Shown here: piece by piece, positions 1-5,297 of the stretch | Layout: each line of letters opens with the position of its first letter | How positions within the stretch are numbered: the stretch's first letter is position 1 | From: Desulfobacterales bacterium S5133MH16 | GTDB taxonomy: Bacteria > Desulfobacterota > Desulfobacteria > Desulfobacterales > UBA11574 | Assembly: GCA_001751005.1 (NCBI GenBank) | Contig: MAXL01000563.1 | Span: forward strand, 1-5,297 | Reading direction: 5' to 3' | DNA length: 5,297 bases | Program-made: the position numbers and the translations under genes | Notes under the pieces: generated by a model | Database searches by the model: none | What the model saw: only the letters and a program-made list of their open reading frames with translations | Told to the model about the DNA's origin: nothing

Positions 1-1338
1 GTTGGAAATCGTTTTTTTTGCACCCTGAACGATTTGTTCAATAATTTCCATGGGCGGTTCTGTTCTGGGATTGTCCGATGTGATCACTGTAAGATCACAG
101 AGTCTTGCTGCTGTTTGCCCCATTAGGGGCCGTTTGGTTTTGTCCCGGTTGCCGCCGCATCCGAATACACAGATTATTCTGCCTGTGGCCGAAAATTTTA
201 GCGCGGACAGTACATTTTCAAGAGCATCCGGAGTATGAGCGTAATCAACATATACAAATCGATTGATATTATTGGGGATTGATTCAAGACGACCGGGTAC
301 TGCGCAAACCGCTTGGATGCCCCTTTTGATGGAATCTAAAGTGAGATTGAGTACAACACCGACTCCTGCGGCGCAGAGAATATTTTCCAGGTTATGTTTT
401 CCCACAAGGGGTGATTTAAATTCAAAAGAGCCGGCCGGCGTAACAACGTTACCGGTGATACCGGTCAGGTCGTGCGTTATGTCCTTGGCCCATATACTGT
501 TGCCATTGGAAAAGCCCGCCGAAAGCACTGACGGTTTTCCAATGCTTTTTTCAAGCAGCTTTATAAGCTCCCTTCCTTTTTCGTCATTGTGATTTATTAC
601 CGCCGAAACCCCATTTTTTGCTGATCCGTGATCGGGTAGTTGTGTAAAAAGCCTTTTTTTGCAGGACCAGTATGAATTCATATCTCCGTGATAATCCAGG
701 TGGTCCTGGGTCAGATTGGTAAAAACCAGGAGATTGAATCTGCAATTGCAAATTCTGTCGAGGTCGATGGCGTGGGAAGAAACTTCCATAACCACATGGG
801 TGATGCCGCTTTTGAGCATTTCAGCCAGGATTTTCTGCAGATCGTAAGATTCCGGTGTTGTCATGGGGTTTTGAAACGTTTTACCGGAATATCGGTAATT
901 CAGTGTTCCAATGACACCGACCTTGATCCCGACCTCTGAAAGCAGATGCTCGACTAAAAATGCAGTGGTTGTTTTACCGTTGGTACCGGTTATTCCGATT
1001 AAAAACAGCTTTTCCGACGGGTTTGAATAAAACTGATCTGATATTGCCCCAAGGGCATTTCTGGTGTTTTTAACCTCTATGATTATCGATTTTTTTATGA
1101 CGGGTTTCTGGGTAACAATTGCGGATGCACCCCTTGCCAGCGCTTCATCAATAAAGTCATGACCATCTGCGGCAAAGCCCTTTATGGCAACAAACAGTCC
1201 CCCCGGCTTAACATCCTGGGCTCTGTAATGGACGGAACCTATTTCAGGGTCCGGTGAAAGTGAAAACTGCCCGGCAGTCGGACCGGTTCCGGAAAAGCTT
1301 ACAGGCGTAACCGTTTTCAATAAACTCGAAAGTTTCAT
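1..1338 (-). CDS. murE: UDP-N-acetylmuramoyl-tripeptide synthetase (meso-DAP-adding), C-terminus cut off by window edge
   Basis: This cytoplasmic Mur ligase joins meso-diaminopimelate to UDP-MurNAc-L-Ala-D-Glu using ATP, in peptidoglycan precursor synthesis. Translating the minus strand from the ATG at 1338 gives 446 codons without a stop to the window edge. The family is usually about 490-510 residues, so roughly the last 50 are missing. Visible motifs are the ATP-binding loop GTNGKTTT (118-125), TTPES (160-164), EVSSHA (185-190), QDHLDYHGDM (residues about 211-220) and a following Lys (K227) at the position of the carbamylated lysine. Further on are YAHTPDAL (366-373), GCGGNRDKTKRP (392-403) and DNPR (422-425). 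DNPR is the known signature of DAP-specific enzymes; lysine-adding ones differ here, so the DAP assignment is well supported. The start overlaps the ftsI stop as ATGA. A purine-rich stretch just upstream (AAAGAGAG, AAGAGG) can serve as ribosome binding site. No frameshift is seen. Confidence 0.97.
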   Translation of the reverse strand, partial: MKLSSLLKTVTPVSFSGTGPTAGQFSLSPDPEIGSVHYRAQDVKPGGLFVAIKGFAADGHDFIDEALARGASAIVTQKPVIKKSIIIEVKNTRNALGAISDQFYSNPSEKLFLIGITGTNGKTTTAFLVEHLLSEVGIKVGVIGTLNYRYSGKTFQNPMTTPESYDLQKILAEMLKSGITHVVMEVSSHAIDLDRICNCRFNLLVFTNLTQDHLDYHGDMNSYWSCKKRLFTQLPDHGSAKNGVSAVINHNDEKGRELIKLLEKSIGKPSVLSAGFSNGNSIWAKDITHDLTGITGNVVTPAGSFEFKSPLVGKHNLENILCAAGVGVVLNLTLDSIKRGIQAVCAVPGRLESIPNNINRFVYVDYAHTPDALENVLSALKFSATGRIICVFGCGGNRDKTKRPLMGQTAARLCDLTVITSDNPRTEPPMEIIEQIVQGAKKTISN

Positions 1339-3071
1339 CCTCTTGTTTCTCTCTTTAAAGAGACAATTAATTTGCCGGTTTTGCTTTTTGGACGTATGTT
1401 CATATAATTAAGGGTTTTGCGGGCGATCTTTTTAAATACCGGGGCAGCAACAATGCTTCCGTAATGTTGTTTTTCAGGTTCGTTAATCACTACCAGGATT
1501 ACCGCCTTCGGCATTTTTTCAGGTAAGAATCCGATAAAAGATGATACGTATTTCCCTTGGGCGTACTTTCCTTGTTCGCCGATTTTCTGGGCGGTTCCTG
1601 TTTTACCGCAGACGGAATATCCTTCGAGTGCGGCATTGACCCCGGTGCCGCCTTCGGTAATAACAGTTTTCATGATCATGGCTAAAGTCCTGGCTGTTTT
1701 TTCCGAAATGACCCTTTTTACTTTCCTGGGGCCGAAGCTTTTTATGAGTTGCCCATTTTGATCGGTAATGGCCTGGACAATATAAGGCTTCATGAGCACT
1801 CCCTTATTGGCAATGGCTGAGGTTGCCGAGATAAGCTGAAGGGCGGAAACCGAAATTCCCTGGCCAAAGGATATGGCTCCGGTATCAATCTTTGTCCATT
1901 GTTTGTAAGGGGCCAGAATGCCGGCGGTTTCCCCGGGACAGTCTATTTCAGTTTTTGCTCCGAAACCAAAATCACGCAGGGTTTTGTAAAGAGATTTAGG
2001 TCCTGTGATTGCGCTGAATTTGACGGTGCCTATGTTGCTTGAATATTTGATGATCTTCTGCAGGGACAGCCACCCGTGCTCGTGGGTGTCGTGAATAACG
2101 TGCTTTCCGATCTTGTACGCGCCGTTTTCGCAATAAAAGATACTATTGGGTGAGCAGTTGCCGGTTTCTATTGCAGAGGCCGCAGCGAAAATCTTCATGG
2201 TTGACCCCGGTTCAAACGGATCGGTTATAACTCTGTTTCTCCATATTTTCTGGCTGAAGTTATTTATCGCATTGGGATTGAAAAAGGGATAGTGCGCCAG
2301 CGCAAGTATGGCCCCTGTTTTAGGCGCCATTACGATTGCCATCCCGGATTTTGCAGAAAATTTTTTAACCGCATCTTCAAGTGCCTTTTCCGTAATATAT
2401 TCGATTACGCTATCGATGGTAAGAATAAGATTGTTTCCGCTAAAATTTAAACTCGTTGATTTTTCAGCATCAAATCCCCGCCCCAGAGCATCTTTTAAAA
2501 TCGTGTAGTCGGAAGCGGAACCTTGCAGATATTCATTATAATAGAACTCAATACCTTCCAGTCCCTGATCGTCGATATTTGTAAATCCAAGAACCTGGGC
2601 AGCGAGGGTTTTATGGGGATAAAACCGCTTGTGTTCGGGTATGAAATCTACCCCGGTAATGTTAAGATCCTTGACCACTTCGGCTTCTTTGGGCGTGACC
2701 TTACGCTTGATCCATACAAATTTTTTGTTGGAAGCCAGTTTTCTGGCAAGAGATTTGCGATTAATTTTTAGGACTCTAGAAAGTGATTTTGCTGTTGCCG
2801 GTGCATTTTTTATTTTTGGAGGGTGTGCTGCGATGGATGTCACATCGATACTTATGGCCAGTTTTTTGAGGTTGGCATCATATATGGTTCCGCGCTTTCC
2901 GTAAGATCTGCAGGAGACTTCGTATTGGTTTGCTGCTTTTTCAGACAGCCAGGAGCCGCGAACCACTTGAAGATAAACCGCTTTGGCGCAAATTGCCGTA
3001 AAAAAAAGGCTAAAAATAGAACCCACGATGATAACGCGTAATCTTATATGTTTTTTCTCAGTCGGTTTCAT
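1335..3071 (-). CDS. ftsI: Septal peptidoglycan transpeptidase, class B penicillin-binding protein (FtsI/PBP3)
   Basis: This inner-membrane enzyme has a periplasmic catalytic domain that cross-links septal peptidoglycan with FtsW and the FtsQLB complex. The 578-residue protein starts with a short basic tail, then one membrane segment (about 12-36). An N-terminal pedestal domain follows, including RGTIYD (60-65), and then the transpeptidase domain. All three penicillin-binding motifs are present: STMK (290-293, nucleophile Ser290), SSN (344-346) and KTGT (490-493). The C-terminus ends about 85 residues after KTGT, so there is no PASTA domain; this fits a Gram-negative FtsI rather than a Spo-type or PASTA-bearing homologue. 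The start overlaps the ftsL stop as ATGA, and no convincing Shine-Dalgarno precedes it, so translation is probably coupled to ftsL. The stop overlaps the murE start. Its place in the dcw cluster separates FtsI from the elongation paralogue PBP2 (MrdA). Confidence 0.97.
   Translation of the reverse strand: MKPTEKKHIRLRVIIVGSIFSLFFTAICAKAVYLQVVRGSWLSEKAANQYEVSCRSYGKRGTIYDANLKKLAISIDVTSIAAHPPKIKNAPATAKSLSRVLKINRKSLARKLASNKKFVWIKRKVTPKEAEVVKDLNITGVDFIPEHKRFYPHKTLAAQVLGFTNIDDQGLEGIEFYYNEYLQGSASDYTILKDALGRGFDAEKSTSLNFSGNNLILTIDSVIEYITEKALEDAVKKFSAKSGMAIVMAPKTGAILALAHYPFFNPNAINNFSQKIWRNRVITDPFEPGSTMKIFAAASAIETGNCSPNSIFYCENGAYKIGKHVIHDTHEHGWLSLQKIIKYSSNIGTVKFSAITGPKSLYKTLRDFGFGAKTEIDCPGETAGILAPYKQWTKIDTGAISFGQGISVSALQLISATSAIANKGVLMKPYIVQAITDQNGQLIKSFGPRKVKRVISEKTARTLAMIMKTVITEGGTGVNAALEGYSVCGKTGTAQKIGEQGKYAQGKYVSSFIGFLPEKMPKAVILVVINEPEKQHYGSIVAAPVFKKIARKTLNYMNIRPKSKTGKLIVSLKRETRG
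1350..1363. repeat. 14-bp perfect palindrome just upstream of the murE start
   Basis: TCTCTTTAAAGAGA is a perfect palindrome lying inside the last codons of ftsI, 12-25 bases before the murE ATG. On the transcribed strand its right half is the purine-rich AAAGAGA that probably serves as the murE ribosome binding site, so a small hairpin could mask it. The stem would be short and weak. The palindrome may be chance within coding sequence, and a functional role is only a possibility. Confidence 0.3.
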
Positions 3072-3367
3072 GGAATAATAATCATCTGCTCTTGTGTGGG
3101 CGTTATAAGACCAAGCTGGTTTTTTGCAATTTTAGCGATCCGCTCCGGAGATTTCAGTCTCGCCATTTCAACCTTTAAGTTATTTTGAAAGTTTATGAGA
3201 TCCTGATGACGCTGGGTCTCTCTTGAAATTTCATATCCTGCTCCGATAGTTTGGACCCGACACCAGGTAAAAAACAGAAGTTCCGTAAGAAAGATGGTCA
3301 TGAAAATGATCAATATTGCCGTTGCGTTGGGCTTTCGAATATTTTTTAACGTTTTAGGAGTACTCAT
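3068..3367 (-). CDS. ftsL: Cell division protein FtsL
   Basis: This small bitopic protein of the divisome forms the FtsQLB complex and helps activate FtsWI. The 99-residue product has a short basic N-terminal cytoplasmic tail, one hydrophobic segment (about 16-35), and a periplasmic stretch of coiled-coil character (about 45-72). The tail carries SPERIAKIAKNQLGL (73-87), typical of FtsL-like proteins, where an Arg-Ile-x-x-x-A pattern precedes the Leu/Gly. Sequence conservation in this family is low, so the call also rests on its place between rsmH and ftsI. Both ends overlap neighbours by 4 bases as ATGA. No usable Shine-Dalgarno precedes the start; the nearest purine run, AAGAG, is about 12 bases away. 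Translational coupling to rsmH is therefore likely. A FtsB/DivIC relative is the main alternative, but position favours FtsL. Confidence 0.9.
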   Translation of the reverse strand: MSTPKTLKNIRKPNATAILIIFMTIFLTELLFFTWCRVQTIGAGYEISRETQRHQDLINFQNNLKVEMARLKSPERIAKIAKNQLGLITPTQEQMIIIP

Positions 3368-4305
3368 ATTTTTTCGACGGCTCTTAATTTTGCGCTTCTT
3401 GCCATGGGATTATTTGCAACCTCGTCTTGTGTAGGGCGTACGACTTTTTTCGTCAATATTCGAACCAATGGTTTTTTATTGCAGGCACACTTGGGCAAAC
3501 CCGGAGGACATACACACCCTTTTCCCAGGGCGTTCATTCGATGTTTTACAATTCGGTCTTCAAGGGAATGAAAAGATAAAACACACAGGCGGCCTTTGGG
3601 GTTTAAAAGGTCCGTAACATTCTCCATGAATACTTCGAGCATTTCGAGTTCCCTGTTGACAGCGATTCTAAGCGCCATAAACGTCCGTGTGGCGGGATGA
3701 ATTTTCTGCTTAACCGATACTTTCTTTGGGACGGCATCGCAAACGATTTGGGCCAATTCCCTGCTCGATCTGATGGCTTTGCGCCGCCGTTGCGTTACTA
3801 TTCTTTTCGCAATTTGTCCTGCCCGTCGCTCCTCTCCGAATTTGTAAAAAATTTTCTTAAGATTTTTTTCATCCATGCTGTTGATTAAATCTTCAGCCGT
3901 TGTACCCGATGTTATGTTCATCCGCATATCCAGCGGCTCATCTTTGTTGAAGCTGAACCCCCGACCGCTCGACTCGAGTTGATGAAGTGAAATTCCAAGA
4001 TCAAGAAGAATGCCGTCTGCCGCATCAATTTTCAATTGTTGAAGAAGCTCGGGAAGATAAATAAAATTGTCATGAAAGAGGTGGATGGTTAAATTAAGCG
4101 GTTTTAGAACCTTTTTTGCGTTCCTGACCGCATCTATATCCTGGTCAATGCCGATGAAAATTCCTCCCGGGATAATTTTTTTGCAAATAGCTCCGGCATG
4201 ACCCGAACCCCCAAGGGTGCAGTCCACATAGATTTTTCCCGGTGTACAGTTAAGATAACAGAGCGCTTGGGGCAGCATTACAGGGATATGTTTGAACGGC
4301 ACCAT
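3364..4305 (-). CDS. rsmH: 16S rRNA (cytosine(1402)-N(4))-methyltransferase RsmH (MraW)
   Basis: This SAM-dependent methyltransferase modifies N4 of C1402 in the ribosomal P site of 16S rRNA. The 313-residue length is normal for the family. Features in order are HIPVMLPQAL (6-15), the SAM-binding glycine motif DCTLGGSGH (28-36), the acidic strand end GIDQD (52-56) and LLDLGISLHQLESSGRGFSF (100-119). These are followed by DMRM (126-129), the helical insert domain, ATRTFMALRIAVNREL (205-220), LSFHSLEDRIVK (243-254) and the NPMARSAKLRAVE tail (299-311). Between the last two is a Cys-rich element, CxC-x6-CxC at C264, C266, C273 and C275. Such a CPP...C.C segment is, to my recollection, common in this family outside enterobacteria. 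The start overlaps the mraZ stop as TAATG, with AGGA (4311-4314) five bases upstream, so the start is well supported. The stop overlaps the ftsL start. Confidence 0.98.
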   Translation of the reverse strand: MVPFKHIPVMLPQALCYLNCTPGKIYVDCTLGGSGHAGAICKKIIPGGIFIGIDQDIDAVRNAKKVLKPLNLTIHLFHDNFIYLPELLQQLKIDAADGILLDLGISLHQLESSGRGFSFNKDEPLDMRMNITSGTTAEDLINSMDEKNLKKIFYKFGEERRAGQIAKRIVTQRRRKAIRSSRELAQIVCDAVPKKVSVKQKIHPATRTFMALRIAVNRELEMLEVFMENVTDLLNPKGRLCVLSFHSLEDRIVKHRMNALGKGCVCPPGLPKCACNKKPLVRILTKKVVRPTQDEVANNPMARSAKLRAVEKI

Positions 4306-4751
4306 TAGAGTCCTAATTTTGCGATTTCGTTTCTTACGGCCTCCTTTTTCATGTCTTTTTCAAGATGTATATTTTCTCTATCCCAGCTTTTGCGTGACCA
4401 GATTTCAAAATGATCGAGGACGCCAACAAGTACAATTTCCTTATCGATTTCGGCATAATGTCTCAAATTCTGCGGTATCAGGATACGGTCCTGTTTGTCA
4501 CAGGAGCATTCAAAAGCACCTCCGATGAAGACTCTTCTAAATCGGCGCATGTTCTCACTTTTTTCGGCCAGGGACAATATACGGGTTTCAATTTTACGCC
4601 ATTCATCATATGGATAGGCCACAAGCCCACCGTCCATTCTGGAAACCATTACGCCATTTAATCCCTGTGCTTTAATGACATCACGGAACCTGGCCGGAAT
4701 TATGATACGCCCTTTTGAATCTATTGTATGAAATGAGCTTCCTCGGAACAT
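4305..4751 (-). CDS. mraZ: Transcriptional regulator MraZ
   Basis: This DNA-binding protein of the AbrB/SpoVT swapped-hairpin fold forms ring-shaped oligomers and binds short tandem repeats upstream of its own gene. In several bacteria it represses the dcw operon. The 148 residues are normal for the family. The duplicated domains are visible: MFRGSSFHTIDSKGR with IIIPARFR (1-23), and a second copy at DKQDRILIPQNLR (85-97). The C-terminal half also has VLVGVLDHFEIW (107-118), typical of the family. One oddity is that the second motif reads DKQDR where DxxGR is usual (Asp88 replaces Gly). The first motif is intact. The start at 4751 is supported by the family's MFRG N-terminus and by GGAG at 4756-4759. 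It is the first gene of the operon, and two probable MraZ boxes lie directly upstream. Confidence 0.97.
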   Translation of the reverse strand: MFRGSSFHTIDSKGRIIIPARFRDVIKAQGLNGVMVSRMDGGLVAYPYDEWRKIETRILSLAEKSENMRRFRRVFIGGAFECSCDKQDRILIPQNLRHYAEIDKEIVLVGVLDHFEIWSRKSWDRENIHLEKDMKKEAVRNEIAKLGL

Positions 4752-4755
4752 TTTT

Positions 4756-4759
4756 CTCC
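4756..4759 (-). promoter_or_regulatory. Ribosome binding site of mraZ
   Basis: GGAG on the minus strand lies four A residues before the ATG at 4751, a short but workable spacing. It selects this start over two upstream out-of-frame ATGs (in ATATGCATGG). Confidence 0.75.
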
Positions 4760-4764
4760 ATGCA

Positions 4765-4784
4765 TATCCACTTTAATCCACTTT
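4765..4784 (-). promoter_or_regulatory. Tandem MraZ-type operator boxes upstream of mraZ
   Basis: On the minus strand AAAGTGGATT (4775-4784) is followed directly by AAAGTGGATA (4765-4774), two 10-bp direct repeats differing only at the last base. A weak third unit may follow (TGCATGGAGA, 4755-4764). Known MraZ sites are tandem boxes with a 10-bp period: TGGGN with 5-nt spacers in E. coli, and AAAGTG(T/G) plus three bases in Mollicutes. The boxes lie between the candidate promoter and mraZ, at or just after the predicted transcription start. That is the position expected for autorepression. The assignment is by pattern and location. Confidence 0.8.
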
Positions 4785-4788
4785 TTTG

Positions 4789-4817
4789 TTAAAAGTACAT
4801 TTTTTAATAAGTGTCAA
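4789..4817 (-). promoter_or_regulatory. Candidate sigma-70 promoter of the mraZ operon
   Basis: On the minus strand there is a perfect -35 box TTGACA (4812-4817). A 17-base spacer separates it from TTTTAA (4789-4794), a poor -10 match. The predicted start near 4782 falls inside the first MraZ box. The strong -35, the correct spacing and the position about 30 bases before mraZ support it. The weak -10 in AT-rich DNA leaves the exact -10 uncertain. Confidence 0.6.
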
Positions 4818-4890
4818 GAAAAAAATGAATAAAATTCAATATTTTTTATAATAATTCATAAATGTTAAAAGTGTTAAGGAAAATGAACTA

Positions 4891-4910
4891 TGAGTGGGGT
4901 AAAGTGGGGG
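4891..4910 (+). promoter_or_regulatory. Second pair of MraZ-like boxes, opposite orientation
   Basis: On the plus strand TGAGTGGGGT (4891-4900) abuts AAAGTGGGGG (4901-4910). They share the AGTGG core and the 10-bp period of the mraZ-proximal boxes but point the other way, and their TGGGG is closer to the E. coli TGGGN consensus. They lie about 140 bases before mraZ and 14 bases before a small rightward open frame. A second MraZ binding site, for looping or for a divergent transcript, is plausible but inferred. Two units only make chance occurrence possible. Confidence 0.5.
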
Positions 4911-4923
4911 TATTTTTTCAGAT

Positions 4924-5115
4924 TTGAGCACTTTGCATGAATTTATCGTTATGATGGTGGCAATTTTAGGTTTTATTTTTGATATGGCACCCACGGCCAT
5001 TGCGTTAAAATTCTTTTCCCTGTCGGCGATAAAAGCAGCTATCCGAAAATACAGTGAATTCTTTGTTGAAGGACTGGGATGGCAAAAGGAATTGCAGGGT
5101 AGGGTTAGATCATAA
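4924..5115 (+). CDS. Doubtful small hypothetical protein, possible gene remnant
   Basis: A 63-codon frame reads rightward, divergent from mraZ, from a TTG at 4924. ATG codons at 4951 and 4954 are alternative starts giving about 54 and 53 residues. The product has a hydrophobic N-terminal third (MMVAILGFIFDM, about 10-21) that could be a membrane segment, then a mixed, partly basic C-terminal part. I do not recognise a family. No Shine-Dalgarno precedes either start, and an in-frame stop at 4900-4902 closes the frame upstream. It may be a real small protein, a decayed fragment, or a chance frame. Its only support is an amino acid composition that looks protein-like. Confidence 0.22.
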   Translation: MSTLHEFIVMMVAILGFIFDMAPTAIALKFFSLSAIKAAIRKYSEFFVEGLGWQKELQGRVRS

Positions 5116-5150
5116 GGGGGCGTTTTGCAAAGGTCTCAAGGTTTAATGAA

Positions 5151-5164
5151 CTCGTAAAAAGGCC
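5151..5164 (+). repeat. Partial copy of the hairpin repeat end
   Basis: CTCGTAAAAAGGCC matches the end of the adjacent inverted repeat, read from its right side as CTCGTAAAAAGTCC, at 13 of 14 bases. The element's left arm also repeats TCGTAAAAAG at 5178-5187. This looks like a leftover end of a related element beside the intact one. Confidence 0.5.
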
Positions 5165-5170
5165 GATTTA

Positions 5171-5295
5171 GACGGTTTCGTAAAAAGTTCAAATTCAAGG
5201 CGTGCAAATTTTGTAATCATGAGGCGTACTTATCGTACGTTGAATGGTTACGAAATGCAGCACAACGCAGAAGTTGGACTTTTTACGAGACCGTC
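5171..5295. repeat. Imperfect inverted repeat of about 125 bp, MITE-like or hairpin element
   Basis: The left end GACGGTTTCGTAAAAAGTTC (5171-5190) is the reverse complement of GGACTTTTTACGAGACCGTC (5276-5295) at 18 of 20 positions. Pairing continues inward: AAATTC (5191-5196) with GAAGTT (5270-5275), GTGC (5202-5205) with GCAC (5260-5263), and ATTTTGTAATCAT (5208-5220) with ATGGTTACGAAAT (5244-5256). The centre is CGTAC-TTATC-GTACG (5225-5239). There is no room for a transposase, so a non-autonomous, MITE-like or REP-like element fits. A role as transcription terminator for a gene beyond the window is possible. The repeat may extend a few bases past the window edge. Confidence 0.8.
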
Positions 5296-5297
5296 AA

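Larger units (their letters stand above)
4752..5297. other. Upstream control region and non-coding/repeat DNA (no confident gene)
   Basis: This 546-base stretch contains the mraZ ribosome binding site, two MraZ-type boxes and a candidate promoter, all reading leftward. After an AT-rich spacer (about 4818-4890) in which I recognise nothing specific, there is a second pair of boxes on the other strand. A doubtful small rightward open frame (4924-5115) follows, and then inverted-repeat DNA reaching the window end. I see no tRNA, CRISPR array or intact transposase gene. Confidence 0.8.

Noticed and set aside
50..939. Plus-strand open frames at 50-238, 263-592 and 688-939
   Set aside because: They are antisense to murE, whose minus-strand frame is open throughout and shows all the family motifs. 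Their products look like nothing known.
2308..3041. Plus-strand open frames at 2308-2508, 2523-2771, 2629-2904 and 2823-3041
   Set aside because: They are mutually overlapping antisense shadows of ftsI, with no ribosome binding sites or recognisable domains.
3407..3540. Cys-rich CxC-x6-CxC segment in RsmH as an unusual metal site
   Set aside because: A similar Cys/Pro-rich segment is, as far as I recall, widespread in RsmH from several phyla, so it is not a special feature here.
3697..4661. Plus-strand open frames at 3697-3888, 4292-4528 and 4410-4661
   Set aside because: They are antisense to rsmH and mraZ, both of which are unambiguous.
4825..4852. Rightward promoter: TATAAT at 4847-4852 with ATGAAT 16 bases upstream
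   Set aside because: The -10 is perfect but the -35 matches only 3 of 6, and the region is so AT-rich that a TATAAT is expected by chance. There is no confident gene downstream.
4883..4927. 14-codon leader-like frame (ATG 4883 to TGA 4925) whose stop overlaps the TTG at 4924
   Set aside because: AAGGA is only two bases from the ATG, the codons run through the box repeats, and the downstream frame is itself doubtful. It is probably chance.
5171..5295. Long inverted repeat as a rho-independent terminator of the dcw operon
   Set aside because: It lies upstream of the operon, far from its 3' end, and lacks a compact GC stem followed by a U-tract. It could only serve a gene outside the window.

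Overview
The window holds the start of a division and cell wall (dcw) cluster, read entirely on the minus strand, followed by about 550 bases of upstream intergenic DNA. In transcription order (high to low coordinate) the genes are mraZ, rsmH (mraW), ftsL, ftsI (pbpB) and murE. murE runs off the low-coordinate edge of the window and lacks its C-terminal end. This is the canonical order for Gram-negative bacteria. MurE carries the DNPR motif of enzymes that add meso-diaminopimelate. FtsI is a class B penicillin-binding protein with no PASTA tail, and FtsL is a short single-span protein. The protein style, the moderate base composition and the TTTTTACGAGACCGTC-type repeat at the right edge suggest a deltaproteobacterium in the wide sense (Desulfobacterota, perhaps Desulfobacterales). 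That placement is inference from memory, not from a search.

Layout: 1-1338 murE (partial); 1335-3071 ftsI; 3068-3367 ftsL; 3364-4305 rsmH; 4305-4751 mraZ; 4752-5297 control region and non-coding or repeat DNA. All four gene junctions overlap: TAATG between mraZ and rsmH, and ATGA at the other three. No promoter or terminator is evident inside the operon, so it looks like one tightly coupled transcript. Its products work together. MraZ is the operon regulator, RsmH methylates 16S rRNA, FtsL and FtsI act in the septal peptidoglycan synthase complex, and MurE supplies the cytoplasmic precursor.

Upstream of mraZ there is a perfect TTGACA -35 box with a weak -10. Next come two tandem 10-bp boxes (AAAGTGGATT, AAAGTGGATA) between promoter and gene, which look like an MraZ autoregulatory operator. 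A second pair with the same 10-bp period (TGAGTGGGGT, AAAGTGGGGG) lies about 125 bp further upstream on the opposite strand. Beyond that are a doubtful 63-codon rightward frame and an imperfect inverted repeat of about 125 bp that could fold into a long hairpin and looks like a dispersed or MITE-like element. I see no novel enzyme system. The points worth a second look are the paired, oppositely oriented MraZ-type boxes and the hairpin repeat.
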